DNA of 64,000 bases from JANXLS01 sp038227045 (lineage in GTDB: Bacteria; Planctomycetota; SZUA-567; H5-PLA8). Of this stretch, positions 52,560-61,346 are shown piece after piece. The stretch lies in assembly GCA_038227045.1 (NCBI GenBank), contig JBBRQD010000010.1:21977-85976 (forward strand), given 5' to 3'. How positions within the stretch are numbered: the stretch's first letter is position 1; the number at the start of each line of letters is the position of its first letter. A program made the position numbers and the translations under genes. A model generated the notes under the pieces. The model made no database searches. It had not been told where the DNA came from and saw nothing but the letters and a program-made list of their open reading frames with translations.

Positions 52560-52594
52560 AGGATTCTCAGCGACAAGGGTCCAAGGCCGGTCTA

Positions 52595-52759
52595 AGAGGG
52601 TGTTTTAAAAGCTGGCGTGTTCGGAAAACGAGCGATTTTTGTTCGGATCGAGGCGTGAACTTCATGCGCTATCCGGAGGAGATAACGCGTGAAGTTCGCA
52701 ACGAAGAGCCGGACAAAAAGCGCCGTTTTACGAGCGAGCTAGCTTTTAAAACACCCTCT
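52595..52759. repeat. 165-base imperfect palindrome
   Basis: Terminal arms AGAGGGTGTTTTAAAAGCT and AGCTTTTAAAACACCCTCT are perfect 19-base complements. The interior continues to pair imperfectly (AAAACGAGCGATTTTTG with CAAAAAGCGCCGTTTT; CGTGAACTTCATGCG with CGCGTGAAGTTCG). Between the PATAN gene and aroC. A related half-site is at 57577-57601. Confidence 0.85.
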
Positions 52760-52805
52760 ACCGCGCTACGTTCATCCGCGTTTTAGTAGACCACAGCTAG
52801 GGCCG

Positions 52806-54029
52806 TCAACCTCTTTTTACCCCAATGCTCGCGATGTAGCCGGTGTAATTGCGCTGAATTTCCACGAGGGAGTCGCCGCCAAATTTCTCGCAAAAGGCTT
52901 GAGCGAGGACGAACGCGAGGAAGTTCTCACCCACCACCGCAGCCGCCGGAACAGCGCAATAATCGCTTCGTTCTATGTCTGCTTTTTTCGGCTCGCCTGT
53001 GTCTAAATCGACAGACATCAGCGGTTTCATCAGCGTGCTGATCGGCTTCATCGCGGCACGGACCACGAGCGGCGCGCCATTGGTGATTCCGCCCTCCAGC
53101 CCTCCTGCTCCATTTGTAGGCCGATGGAAGCCGCCGTCCGGAGCATGGTTTGGGGAATGCATCGCATTAATCGGATCGCGGACGGTTTCTCCGGAAACGG
53201 TGTCGACATAGGTCGCGGTGCCAAGGGAAGGCTGGTAATTAATCGGATCGTGGACACGGCTGCCCGGAAGCGTCGCCGCTTTGAAACCCAAGCCGATTTC
53301 AACGCCTTTTATGGCTTGAATGGACATGATGACTTGCGCGATGCGGCCGTCGAGCTTTCGATCCCATTGCGTATGGTCGCCCAATCCGATGGGCAATCCT
53401 TGCACGACGATTTCAAAGACGCCGCCGAGCGTGTCGCCGTTTTTCTTCGCGTCGTCAATCGCCGAGATCATCGCCGCCTCGGTGGGCTTGTGCAGGCAGC
53501 GCACTTCGCTTTCGTCGGCATGCGCCATGTCTTCGAATGTCGGCCCGAATCCGTCCGGCACGGCCACGCTGCCGATGGAAACGACGTGGCTGCGAATCGC
53601 AATGTTGAAGTGCTCGAGAAACTGGCGGCAGAGCGCTCCGGCGGCGACGCGCGCGGCCGTTTCGCGGGCGCTGGCGCGTTCGAGTACATCGCGGATCGGG
53701 GCGCCGAATTTCAGAAAACCAGCCAAATCGGCGTGTCCAGGGCGCGGGCAGGTCAGCTCCGGCGCCGTCTCGATTCGACAGTCGCGATTCCACACCGCCA
53801 TTAGAATGGGTGCGCCCATGCTACGCTCATGCCTTACACCGCTTAGGAATTCGGCTTTGTCCGTTTCAATTTTCATGCGCCCGCCGCGACCATATCCTTT
53901 TTGTCGGCGTGCCAATTGCTGGTTGAGTGCGTCAAGGTTCAAAGTGACACCAAATGGAAAGCCTTCGAGGAAGGCAAAACAGCCTCTGCCGTGTGACTCT
54001 CCAGCGGAATGAAATGTAAGATAGCTCAA
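52806..54029 (-). CDS. aroC: Chorismate synthase
   Basis: Last step of the shikimate pathway, FMN-dependent elimination of EPSP. 407 residues. The start is TTG: the protein must begin close to SYLTFHSAGESHGRG because this is the family N-terminus, and GGAG is 8 bases before that TTG. RRQKGYGRGGRMKIETDKAE, the GGLEGGITNGAPLVVRAAMK loop and RSDYCAVPAAAVVGENFLAF are signature regions. No other aro genes nearby. Confidence 0.96.
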   Translation of the reverse strand: MSYLTFHSAGESHGRGCFAFLEGFPFGVTLNLDALNQQLARRQKGYGRGGRMKIETDKAEFLSGVRHERSMGAPILMAVWNRDCRIETAPELTCPRPGHADLAGFLKFGAPIRDVLERASARETAARVAAGALCRQFLEHFNIAIRSHVVSIGSVAVPDGFGPTFEDMAHADESEVRCLHKPTEAAMISAIDDAKKNGDTLGGVFEIVVQGLPIGLGDHTQWDRKLDGRIAQVIMSIQAIKGVEIGLGFKAATLPGSRVHDPINYQPSLGTATYVDTVSGETVRDPINAMHSPNHAPDGGFHRPTNGAGGLEGGITNGAPLVVRAAMKPISTLMKPLMSVDLDTGEPKKADIERSDYCAVPAAAVVGENFLAFVLAQAFCEKFGGDSLVEIQRNYTGYIASIGVKRG

Positions 54030-54392
54030 ACTTGCGTCTCCACTTGTGCAGCGTCGTTGCCATATTTTAGCAAAGAATGACGTGGATTGTCAGCGAAAAT
54101 GTGCGTCTTTACAAAAGATTCCCCCACTAAGCAGTAGAAACTGGGCGCAAATCGGTGAAATCGACCGTCAAAACTTTTGGAGGATATTTGGGAGAAACTG
54201 TATTTCGACGAAAACAGGATATGACAATATACTATTTTTATATACTGCCTCGTGATACTATTTCGCTTAGACTTTTAGAATCGCGCGCACAAGGTGCTTT
54301 GTCCGGTTTATGTAGCATAGTCAGACACAACTTGCTGTGAAAACACACTTAAAAATACGCTAGAGGCAGCCGAAGAAGAGGTAGACTTTTCG
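54030..54392. other. AT-rich leader of the kinase gene
   Basis: 363 bases without a credible gene; short open frames here lack ribosome-binding sites and similarity. It is clearly more AT-rich than its flanks and probably holds the divergent promoters of aroC and the kinase. AGAGG stands 11 bases before the kinase ATG. Confidence 0.5.
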
Positions 54393-57300
54393 ATGATCAC
54401 GGGCCGGAAAATTGGCGGATATCAAATCCTGGAAGAGCTAGGACGTGGTGCGATGGGCGTGGTGTTCAAAGCCCGCCAGCTCTCCATGGATCGCATTGTT
54501 GCGATCAAATTTCTGCCCAAAAAGCTGGCGCAGGACGAGCGCATTGTCGCGCGATTTCTGCGCGAAGCCCGCGCCGCCGGACAACTGGCCCACCCCAATA
54601 TTGTCAGTGTCCACGAACTGGGACTTGCCGAGGGGCTGCATTTCATTGCGATGGAGTACGTCGACGGAAATTCAATCCAGAAAAAGCTCAAGGAAAAAGG
54701 CCCTTTAAGCGAGAAGGAAACGCTGGAGATCGCGCTTCAAATCGCCGAAGCGCTGAAGCTCGCGCACTCGCGCGGAATTCTGCACCGCGACATCAAGCCG
54801 GACAATTTTTTGATCGACAGCGCCAATCGCGTTCGACTGGCGGACTTGGGTCTGGCGCTGATCCAGAGCAATCCGGATGGCGGCGGGCTGACGCTGGACG
54901 GCACCACGCTGGGCACGCCCCATTTCATGTCGCCCGAACAGTGCAGCGGCACCGGCGTTGACGCGCGCAGCGATCTCTATAGTTTGGGCGCGTCGATGTT
55001 CGTCATGTCCACGGGCCGCACGCCCTACGAGGGCACGACGGCGACTGCGGTGATGGTGAAGGTTCTGACCGAGCCGCCGCTGGTCTTGAAGAAAATTCGT
55101 GCGGATCTCTCGCCGGGATTCGTCGCGCTCATTGAAAAAATGATGCACAGCGATCCGACGAAACGCTTTCAAGACGCGGCGTCCGCGGCGGAAGCAATCC
55201 AACAATGCAAGAGCGGTATTTACAAAGGCGTCGCGGCATCGAAGTCCCAGATATCGGCCAAAACTGTCGCGCCCGCCAAGTCCAAAGGGGAAAAGCAGGG
55301 CACTTCCGCGCAGGAGCCGGTGACCGGCACCCGCCTGCTGAAAGCAACCGAATCCAAAGTAGTGCCGCTCATGCTGGGCGCGGGCGCGGCAATCGTGTTG
55401 CTCACGGTTCTCTTTTTCGTGTCGCGCGGCAAGCAACCGGCGACCGGCAATCCCCACGTGGTGGCCACGGCCCCGGCGACGACGGTCAAGACCGCCGCCA
55501 TCGATACCCATGCGCCGATCGCCGTTACGAAAACGGAGAACGATCCAAAGCCTTCCGATGCCGAAAGCGAAAAACACGCGCGTTTACGCAAGCCCCTCCG
55601 CGAAACGATCCACGAAGTGATGGACGAGCTGAGAGCCGATAAAATTAAATACTGGGTTGCGCAGCGGAAGTTGAACGAGCTTCAAAACAATCTCGACAAG
55701 AAGGGCGCCATTGCCAGCGAACTGCGCCCGCTGATGAACAAGGTCCAGCGCGACATCAATGACAAACAGCGCGTGTTGGAGGAGGAGTGGAAGAAAGTCG
55801 ATGCCAAAGTCAATGCGGATTTGATAGATAGTCGTTTCAGCGACGCGTTTGCCAGATTGAGCGACTTTCAAACCCAGAACGAAGGTTGTGACGAGGCTGT
55901 CCGAGCCGGCGAGCGCATTGATGGCTTGTGCACAGGCGTGCTTGCGCAGGCTGCTAAATTGGCGGCCAATGGTAATTATAAGGAAGCACGTGCGCTGCTC
56001 AGCGGCGTCGTGGTCAACCTGCCGGAAAAACAGGAGGCCGCGTTCAAGGCCAGAATTGCCGTATATGAAGAGCAGGCCAAGCTCGTCCAAGATCTGGCCG
56101 AGAGCTATGACCACGCGGTCACGAAGGTGCTGTACTTCGATCCCGTTTCGAAGACTCGTTTTCAATTCCTGGATGGCACAAAATCCTGCGTCGATAGCGC
56201 CTCGAAAGCGAGAACCGATGCGATTCGAAAAGAGTTGCTTGAAATGGCGGAGTTGTTCAAAGCGGCAGATAAGATATTCGCCGCGTTACGCAGCCAAATC
56301 GCCGCAAAGCCATTGGAACTCGCCAGCCTTGACACTTTCAAAAATGTCAAAGTCACAAAGTGGGACGATAAAGGGTTCATGTACAATACCAAGGAAATCA
56401 ACCAACCGCAGCCATTCACTTGGGAAAAACAGTCGGCGCCCGAGGCTGTGTTTCAAGTCGCCAGGGAACTGAAAAAGGCCGATCTTGAAAAACCCGAGGG
56501 GCAATGGGAACTCGGAATTCTTGCGTTTGCTCTGGGCAATCAAAGCGCGGCAGGAAAATATATACGCGATGCCGTGGCCAAAGAGGATTCGCCTTTCAAA
56601 GCTCAGGCTGCGGTTGTCTTGAAATTAATCAGGCCGCCCGAGCCGGTTGTCGCCAAACCCGAAAAAGTCGACAAGTCGGACCCTCTCGCAGCGTCGTCCG
56701 CCACGACTTCCTTTGAAGACGATGCCAAGTCGCTATTTAAGGAATTGCAGGATGCAAAGAAGGCGGACAACAAGGAAAAATTCAAGGCGATTCGCGCGGA
56801 CTTAGAGGGAAAATATCTGGCCACGGAATTTTTCAAGAACCATAAAAAGGAAATCAACGATCTGAGCAGCGGGATGGCAGTGGCCAACACCGACCCGCCG
56901 AAGACTCCGGATCCCGCAAAGGCGGTGATGGATAAACCAAAGGGGGACTCTCTGCCGCCGGAGGAAAAGGAAGCCCACGAATATTTGAAACAGTTGGGCT
57001 GGACCGAGATCATCGGGACATGGACCTGGGACAAGGACAATAAAGTTTTCCGTGTTCCCGAAGGAGTGTCCGAAGTCGTCAACCCGGCGCTGGATTGCGA
57101 CGTGACCGTGCAATTCAAGATGCTCGGCACCGCATCTAAAATAAGAGTGCTGGCGCGGGTGGAAAGCAGCGGCACTGCGGATCGTTTCGCGCTATTCGGC
57201 GGCAGAACCAGCCTTGGATTCGGCGCGGATGTCAGTAACGATCACGCGTTTGTTTACCTGGATTGGAATAGAAAAGCGGGCTCCAGCAAGGATCCGGTTC

Positions 57301-57497
57301 AGTATCCCGAGATTAGGATTGAGCAACCCCACGCCTTCAACGTCGTCCAATTGGGCCTCCACAACAAGAAAATGTCCGTCTACGTCAATGCCAAAGAATG
57401 CGTCTCCTCGGGAGACGCGCGCGCCACCGGCGACACGCGCGTCATCGTCCAAGGCCCGATGGTGCTGTCCATGGTAAAGATCACGAATGCGAAGTAA
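54393..57497 (+). CDS. Membrane Ser/Thr protein kinase (PknB-like)
   Basis: A 1034-residue receptor-type kinase. Glycine loop LGRGAMGVVF (16-25), Lys39, Glu58 in the C-helix, HRDIKPDN (131-138), DLG (151-153, in place of DFG) and GTPHFMSPEQ activation segment show an active Hanks kinase. One transmembrane helix (about 322-345: LMLGAGAAIVLLTVLFFVSR) puts the rest outside the cytoplasm. There, long helical and coiled-coil stretches (about 380-850, with an EEEWKKVDAKVNADL-like part) end in a beta-sandwich (about 860-1034: GTWTWDKDNKVF, VNPALDCDVTVQFKML, HAFNVVQLGLHNKKMSVYVN) resembling DUF1080/LamG modules that bind sugars. An envelope sensor is inferred. The NtrC-type gene follows 163 bases downstream. 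Confidence 0.92.
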   Translation: MITGRKIGGYQILEELGRGAMGVVFKARQLSMDRIVAIKFLPKKLAQDERIVARFLREARAAGQLAHPNIVSVHELGLAEGLHFIAMEYVDGNSIQKKLKEKGPLSEKETLEIALQIAEALKLAHSRGILHRDIKPDNFLIDSANRVRLADLGLALIQSNPDGGGLTLDGTTLGTPHFMSPEQCSGTGVDARSDLYSLGASMFVMSTGRTPYEGTTATAVMVKVLTEPPLVLKKIRADLSPGFVALIEKMMHSDPTKRFQDAASAAEAIQQCKSGIYKGVAASKSQISAKTVAPAKSKGEKQGTSAQEPVTGTRLLKATESKVVPLMLGAGAAIVLLTVLFFVSRGKQPATGNPHVVATAPATTVKTAAIDTHAPIAVTKTENDPKPSDAESEKHARLRKPLRETIHEVMDELRADKIKYWVAQRKLNELQNNLDKKGAIASELRPLMNKVQRDINDKQRVLEEEWKKVDAKVNADLIDSRFSDAFARLSDFQTQNEGCDEAVRAGERIDGLCTGVLAQAAKLAANGNYKEARALLSGVVVNLPEKQEAAFKARIAVYEEQAKLVQDLAESYDHAVTKVLYFDPVSKTRFQFLDGTKSCVDSASKARTDAIRKELLEMAELFKAADKIFAALRSQIAAKPLELASLDTFKNVKVTKWDDKGFMYNTKEINQPQPFTWEKQSAPEAVFQVARELKKADLEKPEGQWELGILAFALGNQSAAGKYIRDAVAKEDSPFKAQAAVVLKLIRPPEPVVAKPEKVDKSDPLAASSATTSFEDDAKSLFKELQDAKKADNKEKFKAIRADLEGKYLATEFFKNHKKEINDLSSGMAVANTDPPKTPDPAKAVMDKPKGDSLPPEEKEAHEYLKQLGWTEIIGTWTWDKDNKVFRVPEGVSEVVNPALDCDVTVQFKMLGTASKIRVLARVESSGTADRFALFGGRTSLGFGADVSNDHAFVYLDWNRKAGSSKDPVQYPEIRIEQPHAFNVVQLGLHNKKMSVYVNAKECVSSGDARATGDTRVIVQGPMVLSMVKITNAK

Positions 57498-57576
57498 TCG
57501 CGTGTGCCTGCCCCCGGCTGCGCAAGTTTTCAAAAAACAATCCGTTGCAATTATGGAACATGGCGCGATTATGACA

Positions 57577-57601
57577 GCCAGCGTTTTGAAACACGCTCTT
57601 A
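57577..57601. repeat. Half-site related to the 165-base palindrome
   Basis: GCCAGCGTTTTGAAACACGC then TCTTA, in reverse complement, parallels TAAGAGGGTGTTTTAAAAGC at 52593-52612. Only one arm is recognisable here. Confidence 0.45.
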
Positions 57602-57660
57602 GAATAGCTCACGCGCAATTCCAGCGAGCGTCTGCGTCCGCGCTTTCGTAAAGGTCTGAT

Positions 57661-59103
57661 ATGACGCCGGCCCCCATCCAAAATATTCTGATCGTCGACG
57701 ACGAACCCTCCATTTGCTGGGCATTCTCGCAGTTGCTGCAAGGCGAGGGATGGCAGACGCTGACCGCGGCCTCCGCCGAAGAGGGCCTCGAACTCGTGGA
57801 GTCCGAAAAGCCCGATCTCGTGGTGCTCGACATTCGCCTGCCCGGCATGTCGGGCCTGGACGCGCTGCCCAAATTCCGCGCGCTCAATCCGGATCTGCCG
57901 ATTCTCGTCATGACCGCGCACGGCACCATGGACACGGCGATCGAAGCCACGCGGCGCGGCGCATACAACTATCTCACCAAGCCCATTCACAACACGGACG
58001 CGCTGCACCAGATTCGCACCGCCTTGGAGCGCCGCAATCTGTCGCGCGAGGTCGCGCAATTGCGCCGCGAACTGAAGGGCGGCTCGGCGCTGGAGTCGAT
58101 GGCGGGCAAATCGCCGGTCATGCAGGAGGTCTACAAGAAAATCGGCGCGGTCGCCGGCGCCGAAAGCTCCGTGCTGATTCTCGGCGAATCCGGCTCCGGC
58201 AAGGAACTCGTGGCGCGCGCGATTCACGGCTACTCGGCTCGCGCGCGCGGCCCGTTCGTGGCGCTCAATTGCGCGGCGCTCCCCGAACCGCTGCTGGAAA
58301 GCGAGCTCTACGGCCACGTCAAAGGCGCGTTCACCGGCGCGATTCGCGACAAGGAAGGCAAGGCCGAGACGGCGCGCGGCGGGACGCTGTTCCTCGATGA
58401 GATCGGCGAAATGCCGCTGTCCATTCAAGCCAAACTGCTGCGCTTTCTCGAAGAGAAAAAGTTCGAACGCGTCGGCAGCGTGGAAACGGTCGAAGCCGAC
58501 GTGCGCATTCTCGCCGCGACGAATCTCGATCTCCGCACGCAGATCAAGAAGCAGCTTTTTCGCGAGGATCTGTATTACCGCCTGAACGTCGTCTCGATTG
58601 AGCTGCCTCCGCTGCGCCGGCGCAAGGACGATATTCCGCTGCTGGTCGCGCATTTTCTGTCGCGCGCGGACGCCGCCGAACCCGGCGCCACAATTCTGCC
58701 CGCCGGCATCAGCAAGGAAGCGATGGAACTGATCGAGCGTTTCGATTGGCCGGGCAACGTGCGCGAGTTGCGCAATGCCATCGAGCACGCCGTGATTCTC
58801 TCGCGCGGCGCGGTGATTTCGCCCGAGCACCTGCCTGCGCACATGCTCCGCAGCCTGCGCGGAGAAGAGCTTTCGCCGTCACGCTCGGTCGAAGATCTGA
58901 TCCGCGAACGCACGCTCGCGGCGCTCGACAAATCGGAAGGAAAGGAAGAAGGCAACGCCTACGCCGAAATCATTTCTGACGTGGAGAAAGCAATTCTCGA
59001 CACGACGCTCAAACGCGTCAACGGCAATCAGGTCAAAGCCAGCGCCCTCCTTGGAATTCACCGCACGACGCTGCGGAAAAAGATCGAGGAGTACGGATTG
59101 TGA
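57661..59103 (+). CDS. NtrC-family sigma54-dependent response regulator
   Basis: A 480-residue activator. Receiver domain (1-120): acidic pair in LIVDDEPS, phospho-acceptor Asp in DLVVLDIRLPG, Thr in VMTAHG, Lys in YLTKPI. AAA+ domain (about 145-375): Walker A GESGSGKE, sigma54-contacting GAFTGA in HVKGAFTGAIRDKEG, Walker B GGTLFLDEIGEM, arginine region RFDWPGNVRELRN. Fis-type HTH at the end: NGNQVKASALLGIHRTTLRK. All key residues are intact. No histidine kinase is adjacent; the Ser/Thr kinase upstream is the only signalling neighbour. AAAGG precedes the ATG. Confidence 0.95.
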   Translation: MTPAPIQNILIVDDEPSICWAFSQLLQGEGWQTLTAASAEEGLELVESEKPDLVVLDIRLPGMSGLDALPKFRALNPDLPILVMTAHGTMDTAIEATRRGAYNYLTKPIHNTDALHQIRTALERRNLSREVAQLRRELKGGSALESMAGKSPVMQEVYKKIGAVAGAESSVLILGESGSGKELVARAIHGYSARARGPFVALNCAALPEPLLESELYGHVKGAFTGAIRDKEGKAETARGGTLFLDEIGEMPLSIQAKLLRFLEEKKFERVGSVETVEADVRILAATNLDLRTQIKKQLFREDLYYRLNVVSIELPPLRRRKDDIPLLVAHFLSRADAAEPGATILPAGISKEAMELIERFDWPGNVRELRNAIEHAVILSRGAVISPEHLPAHMLRSLRGEELSPSRSVEDLIRERTLAALDKSEGKEEGNAYAEIISDVEKAILDTTLKRVNGNQVKASALLGIHRTTLRKKIEEYGL

Positions 59104-59191
59104 TCGTGGCGGGACCATCCCGATCGCGATAAACTGCAGACTCACGAATTGAATTCCAATTTGATTCCCGCCATACGCAAAGGAGGCGAAC

Positions 59192-59797
59192 ATGCCCGAA
59201 CATGAAATACCGCTGGAAGAACTCCAGGAACACATGCAGCATTCCGCACACGAAGCGAAAGAAAGATGGGTCAGTCTGGTCGCGCTCAGCACGGCGTTTC
59301 TCGCCGCGTTCGCCGCGGCGGCAGCGCTGCTTTCGAGCCACTACGAAAGTGAGTCGATGAAGGAGCACGGCGAGGAATTTGACAAGTGGTCGTATTATCA
59401 ATCGAAGGGCACTGAAAAGCTGCTGCTGGAGTCTCAGGTCAAACTCTACAAGGCTCTTGGAAAAACACCCGATGCGGACGACGAGAAAAACATCGCCAAG
59501 TACGAAGAGAAGCGCAAGGAAGCCAAAGCCGAGGCAGAGCATTTGAAGCTCATGTCCAGGATGCACGGCGACAGCCAGGAACGCTTTGCGCTGGGCGTCA
59601 CAATGTTCCAGATGTCCATCGCGATCGGCGCGATTTCGGTGCTGACGAGGCGCAGAGGTTTCTGGTATGTCTCGTTGTGCCTCGGCGCGGTGGGTATTTT
59701 CTTTCTTGCAAGGGGCTATGCCACACTTCCGCCAAGCGACGAACATGGCGAGAAGCCCGCGGAGCACGTCGAAAAAATCGGAGAGAAATCGCACTAA
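59192..59797 (+). CDS. DUF4337 membrane protein
   Basis: A 201-residue protein with SD AAAGGAGG before the ATG. One transmembrane helix near the N-terminus (VSLVALSTAFLAAFAAAAAL), a charged helical loop (YYQSKGTEKLLLESQVKLYK and a KYEEKRKEAKAEAEHLKL coiled coil), then two close helices (MFQMSIAIGAISVL, YVSLCLGAVGIFFL) and a histidine-rich tail. This is the DUF4337 layout; function unknown. Downstream of the NtrC-type gene, and meeting the convergent ABC gene by a 4-base overlap of stop codons. Confidence 0.85.
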   Translation: MPEHEIPLEELQEHMQHSAHEAKERWVSLVALSTAFLAAFAAAAALLSSHYESESMKEHGEEFDKWSYYQSKGTEKLLLESQVKLYKALGKTPDADDEKNIAKYEEKRKEAKAEAEHLKLMSRMHGDSQERFALGVTMFQMSIAIGAISVLTRRRGFWYVSLCLGAVGIFFLARGYATLPPSDEHGEKPAEHVEKIGEKSH

Positions 59798-60432
59798 GCG
59801 AGCGCCACCGCTCCGTCTTTCAGCATGAAAATCACGTCCGCCAAACGCGCCGCTTCGCTCTTGCTGTGAGTGACATGAAGGATCGTGGCGTTTGAATGTT
59901 CGCGGACGCGCGCCAGGAGCTCGCAGATTTCGGCGCGCGTATCTTCGTCCAGCGCGCTGAGCGGTTCGTCGAAGACCAGCACGTCCGGACGCGCCGCCAG
60001 CGCGCGCGCCAACGCCACGCGCTGCGCTTCGCCGCCGCTCAATCCACGCGGCAGGCGCTCGAGTAGTTTTTCAATGCCCAGCCAGCCGGCCAATTCCCGC
60101 ACGCGCGCGTCGATTTCAGGCCGATTGAGTTTGCGCAGTTCCAAAGCGAAACCGACGTTTTCAGCGACCGTCATGGTTTGAAAAAGCGCGCGATCCTGAG
60201 GCACATAGCCGACACCGCGCAACGCCGGCGGAAGAGCCGTCACGTCGCGGTCCATCAACACGACGCGCCCCGACTCCGGATTGCGCAAGCCGCAGAGCGC
60301 TTCGAGAATCGTCGTTTTCCCGGACCCCGTCTTGCCCATCAAAACGCCGTGTTTCCCCGTTGGAATCTCGAAAGTGATTCCGGTCAGCCGAAACGTCCCG
60401 GCGCGCACGCAAAGATCCTCAATGGCGATCAT
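59794..60432 (-). CDS. ABC transporter ATPase, ModC/WtpC/TupC-like
   Basis: A 212-residue ATP-binding subunit: Walker A GKTGSGKT (33-40), Q-loop YVPQDRALF, signature LSGGE, Walker B DVLVFDEP and switch histidine in ILHVTHS. It is short: the C-terminal TOBE regulatory domain of ModC is missing. The permease gene 35 bases upstream is ModB-like, so the pair likely imports molybdate or tungstate; sulfate cannot be excluded. No substrate-binding protein gene (modA/wtpA/tupA) is present in the window. Confidence 0.88.
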   Translation of the reverse strand: MIAIEDLCVRAGTFRLTGITFEIPTGKHGVLMGKTGSGKTTILEALCGLRNPESGRVVLMDRDVTALPPALRGVGYVPQDRALFQTMTVAENVGFALELRKLNRPEIDARVRELAGWLGIEKLLERLPRGLSGGEAQRVALARALAARPDVLVFDEPLSALDEDTRAEICELLARVREHSNATILHVTHSKSEAARLADVIFMLKDGAVALA

Positions 60433-60467
60433 GCACTCCCCAACTTTTTTTCAGAAACCCGGCCGGA

Positions 60468-61286
60468 TCAAATCGTCCTCGAAGCCCCGAAGAATCGCAC
60501 CAGCATTAACACCGCCGCCGCCGCCGCGACCATCAACAGCGAGACGGCGACCGCCGACTCCAGCCGCCCCACGCTCAGTTCCAAAAACACCGTCGTCGGC
60601 AGCACCTCCGTTTTGAAGCGCGTCGCGCCCGAGAAAACCAGGATCGGGCCAAACTCGCCGAGCGAGCGCGCCCAGGCCAGCGTTGCCGCGGTCAGAATTC
60701 CCCGCTGGGACTCGGGCAGCGCGACCCGCCAGAACGCTTGCGCGCGCGAACATCCGAGCGTCATCGCCACCTGTTCGCTGCGCGGCGAAATTTGATCGAA
60801 CGTTCCGCGCATGGTCCGCACCGCGAACGCACACGCCACCGAGAACTGCGCCAGCACCACGCTCGGAATCGCGTACGTCACCGGCACCAAGCGCTCCACG
60901 AATCGCCCCGGCGCGGTCTGAAAAAGTATCAGGAGGCTCAAGCCCACGACCAGCGGTGGCAGCACGATGGGAATATCCAGAATCGCGTCGATGACCGGCT
61001 TGCCGGGGAATTCGAAACGCGACATAACGTACCCAATCGGCACCGCGACCCAGACGGAGAGCAGGCTCGTGAGGCTGCACGAGATCAGACTCAGCTTGAT
61101 CGAGTAGCGAATCTCCGGACTTCCCAGCGCCTCCCATATCCGCCACGGCGTCGTAAAGGACGCGTCCGCGGCCAGCATCGCGAGAATCAAGAAAAGATAC
61201 AGGCCGCCAATCAGCGCCAGCCCGGCGATGAAAACGCGGTCCGACGCATTCGAAGCGGAAATCGAATTCGCGCTCTTTTTCTCCAT
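60468..61286 (-). CDS. ABC transporter permease, ModB/WtpB/TupB-like
   Basis: A 272-residue inner-membrane protein with six hydrophobic segments. The cytoplasmic EAA-type loop GCSRAQAFWRVALPESQRGI and the following LAWARSLGEFGPILVFSGAT are characteristic of oxyanion permeases of the molybdate/tungstate/sulfate group. I choose the ATG at 61286 (GAGAG nine bases upstream) over an in-frame TTG at 61304. Co-transcribed with the ATPase downstream. Confidence 0.9.
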   Translation of the reverse strand: MEKKSANSISASNASDRVFIAGLALIGGLYLFLILAMLAADASFTTPWRIWEALGSPEIRYSIKLSLISCSLTSLLSVWVAVPIGYVMSRFEFPGKPVIDAILDIPIVLPPLVVGLSLLILFQTAPGRFVERLVPVTYAIPSVVLAQFSVACAFAVRTMRGTFDQISPRSEQVAMTLGCSRAQAFWRVALPESQRGILTAATLAWARSLGEFGPILVFSGATRFKTEVLPTTVFLELSVGRLESAVAVSLLMVAAAAAVLMLVRFFGASRTI

Positions 61287-61289
61287 GTT

Positions 61290-61340
61290 TCTATTCTCTC
61301 GCAAAGGCGTGAAGACGCAAAGAACAGCACGAAAATACCA
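61290..61340. repeat. CTCTCGCAAAGGCG motif between comEC and the permease gene
   Basis: TCTCGCAAAGGCGTGAAGAC then GCAAAGAACAGCACGAAAA, the reverse-orientation CTTTGCG family seen at 9320-9345 (CTCTCGCAAAGACGCACAGA). Non-coding. Confidence 0.55.
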
Positions 61341-61346
61341 TGAAGT

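Noticed and set aside
54046..54255. A 69-codon open frame in the kinase leader
   Set aside because: No similarity, no ribosome-binding site, atypical composition; more likely regulatory spacer.
57481..58842. A 453-codon minus-strand open frame opposite the NtrC-type gene
   Set aside because: Shadow of the regulator, whose receiver, GAFTGA and HTH motifs are unmistakable.
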